Shown: in pieces, positions 14,900-21,218 of the stretch | How positions within the stretch are numbered: the first letter of the stretch is position 1 | Layout: every line of letters begins with the position of its first letter | Assembly (NCBI GenBank): GCA_963658695.1 | Contig: CAVKRN010000038.1 | Location: 1-21,218 of the forward strand | DNA: 21,218 nt | Origin: CAG-791 sp963658695 | GTDB taxonomy: Bacteria; Bacillota; Clostridia; Lachnospirales; Lachnospiraceae | Direction: 5' to 3' | Translations under genes and position numbers: made by a program | The notes under the pieces: model-generated | The model's database searches: none | Seen by the model: only the letters and a program-made list of their open reading frames with translations | Told to the model about the DNA's origin: nothing

Positions 14900-15976
14900 C
14901 TACTGCTTCCGTCCGATGCGCACCTGCAGCGCATTGGCATCCTGCGCATACTCCATGGCCACCTGCTCCGTGATCAGTCCTCTCCGGAAGGCATCCGCCA
15001 GCGAATCCTCCATGGACATCATGCCCATTCGGCGACTCGTCTGCAAAATGCCCGGGATCTGAAATGTCTTGTTGTCCCGAATCAGGTTCCGAATCGCAGA
15101 CGTGCAATGCATGACTTCAAAGCACGCCACGCGCCCGCTCCCATCAGCCTTTGGCAGGAGCCTTTGTGACACCACCGATTCGAGTACCATGGACAGCTGC
15201 GTTCGGATCTGTTCCTTCTGAGCCTCCGGAAACACATCGATGATGCGGTTCACCGTAGAGGCAGCGCCCAGCGTATGAAGCGTCGAGAACACAAGATGCC
15301 CCGTCTCCGCCGCCGTCAATGCTGTACTGATGGTCTCGAGATCTCGCATCTCTCCCACCAGAATCACATCCGGATCCTCGCGCAGAGCAGAGCGAAGCCC
15401 TGCCGAAAAGCTTACAGAATCCAGTCCAATCTCTCTTTGATCCACCAAAGACTGCTCGTGCCGGTAGAGATACTCGATCGGATCCTCCAGCGTCAGGACA
15501 TGGCAATGCCTAGTTTCGTTGATGCGCTGAATGAGAGATGCAAGGGTCGTGGATTTTCCCGCTCCGGTGGGCCCCGTCACAAGTACCAGCCCCGCCTGCT
15601 TCCTGGTCAGCCCGATGACCGATTCCGGAACGTCCAGATCCTCCGGTCTGGGTATACTGCCGCTCATGATGCGGACGGCCATTGCAACCGATCCCCGCTG
15701 CCGGTAGGCATTGACGCGGAATCGCCCGATTCCCGGCAGGCCAAAAGCAAAATCCGTCTCGCCCAGCTCCTGAAAGGCCTCTGCATGCTCCTCGTTCATG
15801 ATGCCAAAAAGAAGGCGCCTTGTGTCCTCCGGCAGCAGTATCGTCTGCCCTTCCATCCGGATCAGCTCATTATTCACTCGTACCGCCGGAACCGATCCTA
15901 CCGTCAGATGAAGGTCAGAAGCGCCGAGTTCCTTTGCCAATAGCAAAAGCTCTTCCAGCTTCGGATCGACATTCAT
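14900..15976 (-). CDS. pilT: PilT-type secretion/retraction ATPase
   Basis: A 358-residue hexameric ATPase of the type IV pilus retraction family. All core motifs are intact: PAS-like N domain (ASDLHLTVGSVPAVRV, 19-34), Walker A GPTGAGKS (135-142), Asp box TLEDPIEY (162-169), Walker B DVILVGEMRD (203-212, Glu209), His box HLVFSTLHT (227-235), and AIRNLIRD (294-301), the PilT hallmark helix needed for retraction. It should act at the cytoplasmic face of a type IV pilus machine. The ATG at 15976 lies 2 bases after the ilvN copy 1 stop and its GAGGTG ribosome binding site is inside ilvN, so the two are translationally coupled. No other pilus gene is in the window, so its partner machine is elsewhere. 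Confidence 0.92.
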   Translation of the reverse strand: MNVDPKLEELLLLAKELGASDLHLTVGSVPAVRVNNELIRMEGQTILLPEDTRRLLFGIMNEEHAEAFQELGETDFAFGLPGIGRFRVNAYRQRGSVAMAVRIMSGSIPRPEDLDVPESVIGLTRKQAGLVLVTGPTGAGKSTTLASLIQRINETRHCHVLTLEDPIEYLYRHEQSLVDQREIGLDSVSFSAGLRSALREDPDVILVGEMRDLETISTALTAAETGHLVFSTLHTLGAASTVNRIIDVFPEAQKEQIRTQLSMVLESVVSQRLLPKADGSGRVACFEVMHCTSAIRNLIRDNKTFQIPGILQTSRRMGMMSMEDSLADAFRRGLITEQVAMEYAQDANALQVRIGRKQ

Positions 15977-15978
15977 CG

Positions 15979-16464
15979 CTATGACACCTCACTGCATTTG
16001 GGTACCGCAAGTGTCCCTGTTCTGGTAATTTCCACGATTGAAATGGAGCGGAAGGTCTCGAGAAACATTCGAACCCGCTCCGGCGTATCACAGATCTGAA
16101 TCGTCATCAGATTCTTCGACATGTCAATGATCTGTGCCCCCATGATGGAGCAGTTTTCCATGATATCCCGGCGATTGTCGCGGTTATATTTCACCTTCAA
16201 CAGCATCAGTTCCCGGCTAACCGCGTCATGTTCATCAAAGGTATTCACCTTGATGACATCGAGCTTTTTGTTCAGCTGCTTCTCCACCTGCTCCAGCGTT
16301 TTTTCTTCTCCGCTGGAAACAATAATCATGTGGGAAACCGACGGGTCATCGGTCTCGCCCACGGCCAGTGAATCAATATTAAAGCATCTTCTCCAGAACA
16401 GACCTGCCACCTTGCACAGAACACCTGCCCGGTTTTCTACCAACACCGAATAAATACGTTTCAT
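15979..16464 (-). CDS. ilvN: Acetolactate synthase regulatory (small) subunit IlvN, copy 1
   Basis: A 161-residue ACT-domain small subunit, normal length. MKRIYSVLVENRAGVLCKVAGLF keeps Asn11 and Gly14, and Asn29 lies in RRCFNIDSLAVG, so a valine site seems present. The usual RRGYNI reads RRCFNI here. The middle EKTLEQVEKQLNKKLDVIKV and the C-terminal FRSISIVEITRTGTLAV complete the family pattern. Start ATG 16464 with AGGAG close upstream. It lies 97 bases after ilvB, so it is the natural partner of that catalytic subunit, and is immediately followed by pilT. It is clearly a diverged paralogue of the other ilvN rather than a recent duplicate. Confidence 0.94.
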   Translation of the reverse strand: MKRIYSVLVENRAGVLCKVAGLFWRRCFNIDSLAVGETDDPSVSHMIIVSSGEEKTLEQVEKQLNKKLDVIKVNTFDEHDAVSRELMLLKVKYNRDNRRDIMENCSIMGAQIIDMSKNLMTIQICDTPERVRMFLETFRSISIVEITRTGTLAVPKCSEVS

Positions 16465-16560
16465 TGCTCTCCTGCAACTCTCAAACCAACTGAGTAACCG
16501 CTACTGCATATCCTGCCTGTCCACCGACGGTTTCTCTTTCTACTGTCCCCCTGCGTCGCC

Positions 16561-18255
16561 TTATACCAGCTGCTCCGGTGCCACGTCCACCTCCATCAGA
16601 ACCGATGCGGTATTGGTCAGAAACCGTTCAATAGCTTCTGCCATCTCCGCCGGATCCGCAAGGCGGATGAAATCCATATCGTAGCTTTCCGTCAGCTTAT
16701 CCAGGTGCGGATACTCACCCAAATCCACAATCGAAAAACGGTCCTGCAGGTTCAGGTGCTGATACTGGCGCACAAGGCCAAGGGAACGGTTTTTAAGCAC
16801 AATGATTTTGGCCGGAATTCCATACTGCTGCATGGTGGCCAGCTCCATCATAGTCATCTGAAAGCCGCCGTCGCCGCAGACGGCGATAACCTGGCGCTCC
16901 GGCGCCGCAAGCTTGGCTCCCATGGCTGCAGGAACCGCATACCCCATGGTCCCCATGCCGCCGCTGGTCAGGAATCTCCCCTCGCGGATGACTACATTGG
17001 CGCAGCTCCAAAGCTGGTTTTGCCCAACATCGGCAACATACACCGCATCCGGATCCAGGCGGAGCGAGAGCTCCCGCAAAAAGATGGCAGGATTGATCAG
17101 CTCCCCTGCAGCAGCGGTCTTCGTTCCTGCATTCTGCGCCGCCTTTCGCTCTTCGTCCAGAAGACTTCGCCAGGCTGCGAAGCGCTCCGGCATCTGCCGC
17201 AGACTTTCCTCACTCTTCTGCGCCGCATGCGTTTCATCAGCCGTCTTTGTCTCCTTGGCCTCTCGTCCCAGTTCCAGAAACTTATCAAAAATATGAGCAA
17301 TGTCCCCGACCAGCGGAATCGAAGCCCCGGCATTCTTGCCGATCTCTGCAGGGTCCACGTCAATATGCACCAGAATCTTATTCTCAGTGATCAGATCCGG
17401 CTGCGAAATGGAGCGGTCCGCAACCCGGGCGCCCACCATCAGAATCACATCCGCCTCATTCATGGCGCGGTTTCCGTATTTTTGCCCGTTATTGCCTACC
17501 ATTCCGTAGAACATCGGATCCTCTGTCGGGAACACGCCAAGGCCCATCATGGTACAAACCGCGGGAATACCGAACATCCTGGCAAACTCCTGCACCTGCT
17601 GCTGCGCATGGGAGAGGTGAACGCCGCCGCCCACGCACAGAATCGGGCGTTTGGCACGGGAAAGCTCTAAGAGAACTTTTTTGATCTGTACGGCATGTCC
17701 CTCCACCGTCGGCTTATAAGTCCGCATGGAAATGGTCTCCGGATACTCAAACCGGCGAACGGACTGCTGTTGCACGTCAAAGGGCAGGTCAATCAGAACC
17801 GGTCCAGGACGTCCTGTTCCCGCAATGTAGAAGGCCTCTTTGATAATGCGGGGAATCTCCTGCGCATTGCGCACGATATAGCTGTATTTAACAAAGGACT
17901 CCACGGCGCCGGAGATATCCGCTTCCTGAAAAACGTCTCCGCCCACCTGGTTGGAATTTACTTGGCCGGTGATGCAGACCATGGGAATGCTGTCTGCAAA
18001 GGCCGTAGCGATACCTGTGATCAGGTTCTCTGCTCCGGGGCCGCTGGTCACTGCCACAACACCGGTTTTACCGGTGATTCTGGTATAGCCGCTGGCCGCA
18101 TGCGCCGCACACTGCTCCTGCCGGACCAGAATGGTGTGAATGTCTGATTTTAATATGCTGTCATAGAAGGGGACGATCGCAACGCCGGGGTATCCGAATA
18201 CGTATTCAACCTGCTCCTCTTCCAGACATTTGATAATTGCATCTGCACCGTTCAT
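16561..18255 (-). CDS. ilvB: Acetolactate synthase catalytic (large) subunit IlvB
   Basis: A 564-residue ThDP-dependent enzyme that condenses pyruvate into acetolactate, or pyruvate with 2-ketobutyrate into acetohydroxybutyrate, the first shared step of branched-chain amino acid synthesis. The N-terminal PYR domain has YVFGYPGVAIVPFYD (18-32) and the catalytic Glu47 in VRQEQCAAHAASGY. The central FAD/Rossmann domain follows, and the PP domain carries the ThDP motif GDGGFQMTMMELATM..VLKNRSLG (about 461-493). I chose ATG 18255 (MNGADAIIKCLEEEQ) because AAAGGA precedes it by about 10 bases and it fits the family; an ATG ten codons upstream (18285) has no site. The spacer of 96 bases to ilvN copy 1 shows no structure I can support. 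Confidence 0.95.
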   Translation of the reverse strand: MNGADAIIKCLEEEQVEYVFGYPGVAIVPFYDSILKSDIHTILVRQEQCAAHAASGYTRITGKTGVVAVTSGPGAENLITGIATAFADSIPMVCITGQVNSNQVGGDVFQEADISGAVESFVKYSYIVRNAQEIPRIIKEAFYIAGTGRPGPVLIDLPFDVQQQSVRRFEYPETISMRTYKPTVEGHAVQIKKVLLELSRAKRPILCVGGGVHLSHAQQQVQEFARMFGIPAVCTMMGLGVFPTEDPMFYGMVGNNGQKYGNRAMNEADVILMVGARVADRSISQPDLITENKILVHIDVDPAEIGKNAGASIPLVGDIAHIFDKFLELGREAKETKTADETHAAQKSEESLRQMPERFAAWRSLLDEERKAAQNAGTKTAAAGELINPAIFLRELSLRLDPDAVYVADVGQNQLWSCANVVIREGRFLTSGGMGTMGYAVPAAMGAKLAAPERQVIAVCGDGGFQMTMMELATMQQYGIPAKIIVLKNRSLGLVRQYQHLNLQDRFSIVDLGEYPHLDKLTESYDMDFIRLADPAEMAEAIERFLTNTASVLMEVDVAPEQLV

Positions 18256-18349
18256 GCTCACAGTATCCTTTCTGTACCCTTTCATTACCGTTCACACTCC
18301 GCCAAGCTCCATCGATGGCAGGCGTGTAAGCGGTGGAATTCGGCAGGCT

Positions 18350-18688
18350 TTACTTGCCCATCAGCTTGGCCAAGGGCTCCAGTATCGACTGCAGGTCCTG
18401 AATGGACTGGTTCAGAGAATCCACGTCAAGACTGCCCAGGGAACTGCCGGAAATGCCATCCGATACAACGCCCTTCACACTCTCCGAGATGGAACTGACG
18501 TCATCATAAATCTGCTGCGTCTCCTCTGCCATCTGATTCACCTGCTCCATGGTTGTCTGTGCCTGCTCCATGGTCTTCATCATTTTGGGAACCACCAGCA
18601 CAAACGACACCAGCAAAACAACCGCACAAACCACGCTTGCTGCCATAATCACCTTAAGATATCTGCCGTTTTTTTCTTCCTGTGTCAT
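18350..18688 (-). CDS. Small single-pass membrane protein, unknown function
   Basis: A 112-residue protein not assigned to a named family. After a short polar start (MTQEEKNGRYLK) it has one strong membrane helix (about 13-37, VIMAASVVCAVVLLVSFVLVVP). Then comes a heptad-like helical region rich in Met, Gln and Glu (TMEQAQTTMEQVNQMAEETQQIYDD..) and a short LxSLxxLxQSIQDLQSIL segment. The shape recalls DUF948-type or chemoreceptor-like coiled-coil stubs, but no signature is present. The start at ATG 18688 has AGGAGG 5-6 bases upstream; the longer frame to 18724 crosses a repeat arm. It lies between tyrS and ilvB, with 94 bases to the ilvB start. Confidence 0.75.
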   Translation of the reverse strand: MTQEEKNGRYLKVIMAASVVCAVVLLVSFVLVVPKMMKTMEQAQTTMEQVNQMAEETQQIYDDVSSISESVKGVVSDGISGSSLGSLDVDSLNQSIQDLQSILEPLAKLMGK

Positions 18689-18708
18689 ATCCGCCTCCTG
18701 CATTCTCC

Positions 18709-18754
18709 AGTACATCATTCGCAAAACAACCGGCCCGATAACGCAGAATTTTCA
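18709..18754. repeat. Diverged repeat arm upstream of the small membrane protein gene
   Basis: AGTACATCATTCGCAAAA, then AACCGGCC and ATAACGCAGAA, align along 46 bases with the arm at 9506-9551 with about eight substitutions. The terminus is 20 bases upstream of the start codon at 18688, in the tyrS-to-membrane-protein gap. Confidence 0.7.
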
Positions 18755-18798
18755 AGTACCGGGCACTGTGCTTTTTCGAAAACGACTATCCTGCCGGC

Positions 18799-20043
18799 TC
18801 ACGCCTTGTACAGGACTTTCTTAAATGTCTTCTTGCCTCTGCGAACCAGGATTCCCTTTTCCAGATCCTCTTTGGAATAGCTCTTCTTTAAATCCGTCAC
18901 CTTCTCATCGTCCACAGAAACGCCGCCCTGCTGCACAGAGGTGCGGGCGTTGTTTCTGGACTTTTCAAAGCCGCCCTTTACCAGAATGCCAAGGATATCG
19001 ATGGTTCCATCCTCCTGGAAATCCTCATCCGAAAGGACTGCCTCCGGAATGTGCGCGTCATCGCCGCCTGTACCGCCAAAGAGGGCCTGTGCACCGGCCT
19101 CTGCCTTTTTGGTCTCCTCCTCGCCGTGTACCAGATTGGTCAGCTCATGCGCCAGAATCTTCTTGGCCTCATTGAGCTGCGCGCCTTCCCATTTGTCCAT
19201 CTCATCGATCTGCTCCAGCGGAAGGAAGGTCATCATCCGAAGGAATTTCAGGACATCCGCATCGTCCACGTTACGCCAGTACTGGTAAAAGTCATATGGA
19301 CTTGTTTTGTCCGGATCCAGCCATACCGCGCCGCCGGCTGTTTTGCCCATCTTGGTGCCGTCATGCTTGAGAAGAAGCGTGATGGTCATAGCGTATGCGT
19401 TTTTCTGCAGCTTTTTGCGGATCAGGTTGGCTCCGCCGAGCATGTTGGACCACTGATCATCGCCGCCGAACTGCATCTGGCAGCCGTAGTCCTGATACAA
19501 GCGGTAGAAATCGTAGCTCTGCATCAGCATGTAGGAAAATTCCAGAAACGACAGTCCACTCTCCATGCGGTTGACGTAGCAGCGGGCACGCAGCATCTCA
19601 TTGACATTGAACTCCGCTCCGATCTCCCGCATGAAATCCAGGAAATTCAAATTCCGCAGCCAGTCCGCGTTGTTCACCATCCGGGCCTTGCCCTCGCCGA
19701 ATTCAATGAAGCGGCTCATCTGCTGACGGAAGCACTCGCAGTTGTGATCAATGGTTTCAATGGTCATCATCTTGCGCATATCACTGCGGCCGGAAGGATC
19801 TCCGATCATAGCGGTACCGCCGCCCACCAGGGCGATGGGCTTGTTGCCGTGCTCCTGCATGCGCTTCATGAGCAAAAGTGCCATAAAATGTCCCACATGC
19901 AGCGAATCCGCTGTGGGATCAAAGCCGATGTAGAACGTAGCCTTTCCGTTGTCGATAAGCTCTGCGATTTCCTTTTCATCGGTCTGCTGTGCCAAGAGTC
20001 CTCTTGCCTTGAGCTCCTGGGAAAGTGTCATATTGGTTTCCAT
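18799..20043 (-). CDS. tyrS: Tyrosyl-tRNA synthetase
   Basis: A 414-residue class I synthetase that charges tRNA-Tyr. The HIGH motif is HVGH (49-52) in FYIGFDPTADSLHVGH, and the KMSKS motif is KMGKT (231-235). MLMQSYDFYRLY and QFGGDDQWSN line the tyrosine pocket. The last 70 residues carry the S4 RNA-binding domain (ILVKGGFEKSRNNARTSVQQGGVSV). Length is normal. Start ATG 20043 with GAGGAG 8 bases upstream. Many Firmicutes tyrS genes have a T-box leader; the 75-base gap here is too short for one, so expression probably depends on upstream promoters, perhaps shared with gpsA. Confidence 0.97.
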   Translation of the reverse strand: METNMTLSQELKARGLLAQQTDEKEIAELIDNGKATFYIGFDPTADSLHVGHFMALLLMKRMQEHGNKPIALVGGGTAMIGDPSGRSDMRKMMTIETIDHNCECFRQQMSRFIEFGEGKARMVNNADWLRNLNFLDFMREIGAEFNVNEMLRARCYVNRMESGLSFLEFSYMLMQSYDFYRLYQDYGCQMQFGGDDQWSNMLGGANLIRKKLQKNAYAMTITLLLKHDGTKMGKTAGGAVWLDPDKTSPYDFYQYWRNVDDADVLKFLRMMTFLPLEQIDEMDKWEGAQLNEAKKILAHELTNLVHGEEETKKAEAGAQALFGGTGGDDAHIPEAVLSDEDFQEDGTIDILGILVKGGFEKSRNNARTSVQQGGVSVDDEKVTDLKKSYSKEDLEKGILVRRGKKTFKKVLYKA

Positions 20044-20069
20044 AATCTATGCTCCTCTTTTGAATCATC

Positions 20070-20086
20070 TGTATCTGTTTAGCCCC
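20070..20086 (-). promoter_or_regulatory. GGGGCTAAACAGATACA leader motif before tyrS
   Basis: On the minus strand GGGGCTAAACAGATACA lies 26 bases before the tyrS start. It differs from the leuD copy (GGCGCTGAACAGATACA) at two positions. The bases just upstream (TTCACACTGAAATC) match the 3' arm of the associated hairpin, but the 5' arm is missing because the gpsA coding end lies there. Confidence 0.4.
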
Positions 20087-20118
20087 TGACGATTTCAGTG
20101 TGAACCGCCTCCGGACGT

Positions 20119-21132
20119 CTACTCATTCCACTCCAGGTTCCCGGATTCAATCTTCCGGTCCCGCAGCATCAGATCCCGAACGGCTTCCGCCGGATTCTTA
20201 CCCTCTTCCAGAATCTGGCAGACCTGATCAATGATGGGCGTTTCAATGCCATATTTAAGTGAGAGCTGGTGCGCGGCTTTTGCACTGTAGACGCCTTCCA
20301 CGACCTGCTGCACCTCCTGCATGGCTTCCTCCGGACTCTTCCCCTGCCCGATCAGGATTCCTGCCCTGCGGTTTCTCGAATGCATAGAGGCACAGGTGAC
20401 GATCAGATCTCCGATCCCGGTCAGTCCGGTGAAGCTCTCCAGGCATCCTCCCATGGCCAGTCCCAGACGTCCGATTTCCGCAATTCCTCTGGTTATGAGC
20501 GCCGCCTTTGTATTGTCTCCATACCCAAGACCGTCCGCAATGCCGGCGGCCAGCGCCACCACGTTCTTAAGTGCCGCACCGATCTGCATGCCAAGAACAT
20601 CCGGGCTGGTGTATACGCGGAACACATCGCTCATGAAGATGTCCTGCACGAGTCTTGCATCCTCGCGGCGCGCAGCACCGGCCACAATGGCCGTCGGCAG
20701 GCCCTTTCCCACCTCTTCTGCATGAGTGGGTCCGCACAGAACAGCGGTGCGGCACTGCGGAATCTCTTCCTCAATGATCTGGGTTAATGTCATAAGGGTG
20801 TCTTCTTCAATTCCCTTTGCCACTGATACAATCAGCTGATCCTTAGCAACAAAGGGCCGCATGCTGCGAGCGGTACTTCTGGTAAACGTCGACGGTACCG
20901 CCAGCACCAACAGATCCATGCCGTCGATGGCCTTTTGGAGGTCTGTGGTTGCGTGGACCTCTACCGGAAGCTTCACCCCCGGGAGTTTCACCTTCTGCTC
21001 GTGCTCCTCATTCAGAAGCCGTACCTCTTCCTCCGAGATGGACCAGACAACAACCTGATGTCCCTTTGCCGATAATTCATAGGTCAGCGCTGTTCCCCAG
21101 CTTCCTGCGCCCAGCATGCCGATTTGTGCCAT
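20119..21132 (-). CDS. gpsA: NAD(P)-dependent glycerol-3-phosphate dehydrogenase
   Basis: A 337-residue enzyme that reduces dihydroxyacetone phosphate to sn-glycerol-3-phosphate for phospholipid synthesis. The nucleotide-binding motif is GAGSWGTAL (8-16). SVAKGIE (about 103-109) and the segment GAALKNVVALAAGIADGLGYGDNTKAALITRG hold the catalytic lysines and substrate contacts of the family. Length is normal. Start ATG 21132 with AAAGGA about 6 bases upstream. It is the first gene of the run visible here; a copy of the dispersed repeat begins 32 bases before the start and continues past the window edge, so its promoter may lie in or beyond the repeat. Confidence 0.96.
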   Translation of the reverse strand: MAQIGMLGAGSWGTALTYELSAKGHQVVVWSISEEEVRLLNEEHEQKVKLPGVKLPVEVHATTDLQKAIDGMDLLVLAVPSTFTRSTARSMRPFVAKDQLIVSVAKGIEEDTLMTLTQIIEEEIPQCRTAVLCGPTHAEEVGKGLPTAIVAGAARREDARLVQDIFMSDVFRVYTSPDVLGMQIGAALKNVVALAAGIADGLGYGDNTKAALITRGIAEIGRLGLAMGGCLESFTGLTGIGDLIVTCASMHSRNRRAGILIGQGKSPEEAMQEVQQVVEGVYSAKAAHQLSLKYGIETPIIDQVCQILEEGKNPAEAVRDLMLRDRKIESGNLEWNE

Positions 21133-21164
21133 ATATTTGTTCCTTTCTTTGCTGTACCGAGTTA

Positions 21165-21218
21165 TAGTACATCGTTTGCAAAATAACTGGCCTAATAACG
21201 CAGAACTTTTTTCTGAGG
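21165..21218. repeat. Copy of the palindromic repeat, cut by the window end
   Basis: The last 54 bases are identical to 9505-9558, the left arm of the 166-bp palindrome. The rest of the element lies outside the window. The terminus is 32 bases upstream of the gpsA start. Confidence 0.85.

Noticed and set aside
19051..20082. Long plus-strand open frame (343 codons) opposite tyrS, and similar ones opposite the SEDS gene (2924-3961) and ilvB (16705-17670)
   Set aside because: All are mirror frames of strongly supported genes and lack start signals or recognisable domains.

Overview
The window looks like a chromosomal segment of a moderately GC-rich member of the Firmicutes, class Clostridia, most likely family Lachnospiraceae. 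The protein types (two-enzyme LeuC/LeuD isopropylmalate isomerase, ZapA next to a long U32 protein, a SEDS protein paired with a class B PBP, a DUF2953-like protein), the strong AGGAGG-type ribosome binding sites and the sigma-A-like promoters all fit that. The genus is not certain. Every gene except one histidine phosphatase lies on the minus strand, so the biological reading order runs from high to low coordinates.

Right part (21.2 to 10.7 kb, minus strand): gpsA (glycerol-3-phosphate dehydrogenase), tyrS, a small single-pass membrane protein, and then a branched-chain amino acid block: ilvB, ilvN (copy 1), a pilT-type ATPase, ilvN (copy 2), ilvC, leuC, leuD. The pilT gene starts 2 bases after the first ilvN stop and looks translationally coupled to it. 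A near-consensus promoter (14784-14812) starts a second transcript at ilvN copy 2. Between ilvC and leuC lies a compact multi-hairpin leader followed by an intrinsic terminator, a candidate attenuator for leuCD. ilvC carries a 10-N assembly gap whose flanks overlap by 4 bases; joining them restores the frame.

Middle (10.7 to 9.5 kb): a lone plus-strand histidine phosphatase with its own promoter and a bidirectional terminator, separated from ruvA by a 166-bp near-perfectly symmetrical palindromic repeat.

Left part (9.5 to 0 kb, minus strand): ruvA, ruvB, zapA, a long U32 protein, an FtsW/RodA SEDS glycosyltransferase, a class B penicillin-binding protein, a small hypothetical protein, and the start of a DUF2953-like membrane protein. 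This is a recombination, division and cell-wall block. The SEDS and PBP genes overlap by 8 bases. The SEDS protein, the PBP and the hypothetical protein each end in a long repetitive, low-complexity tail; the PBP tail includes three DxDGDG calcium-loop-like repeats.

Two unlabelled non-coding families tie the window together. One is a dispersed repeat whose end reads GTACATCGTTTGCAAAA; its arms lie 20-65 bases upstream of five gene starts. The other is a hairpin plus the sense-strand motif GGYGCTRAACRG, found in the leaders of leuC, leuD, tyrS, the U32 gene and the SEDS gene. No tRNA, rRNA, CRISPR array, transposase or phage gene is visible.
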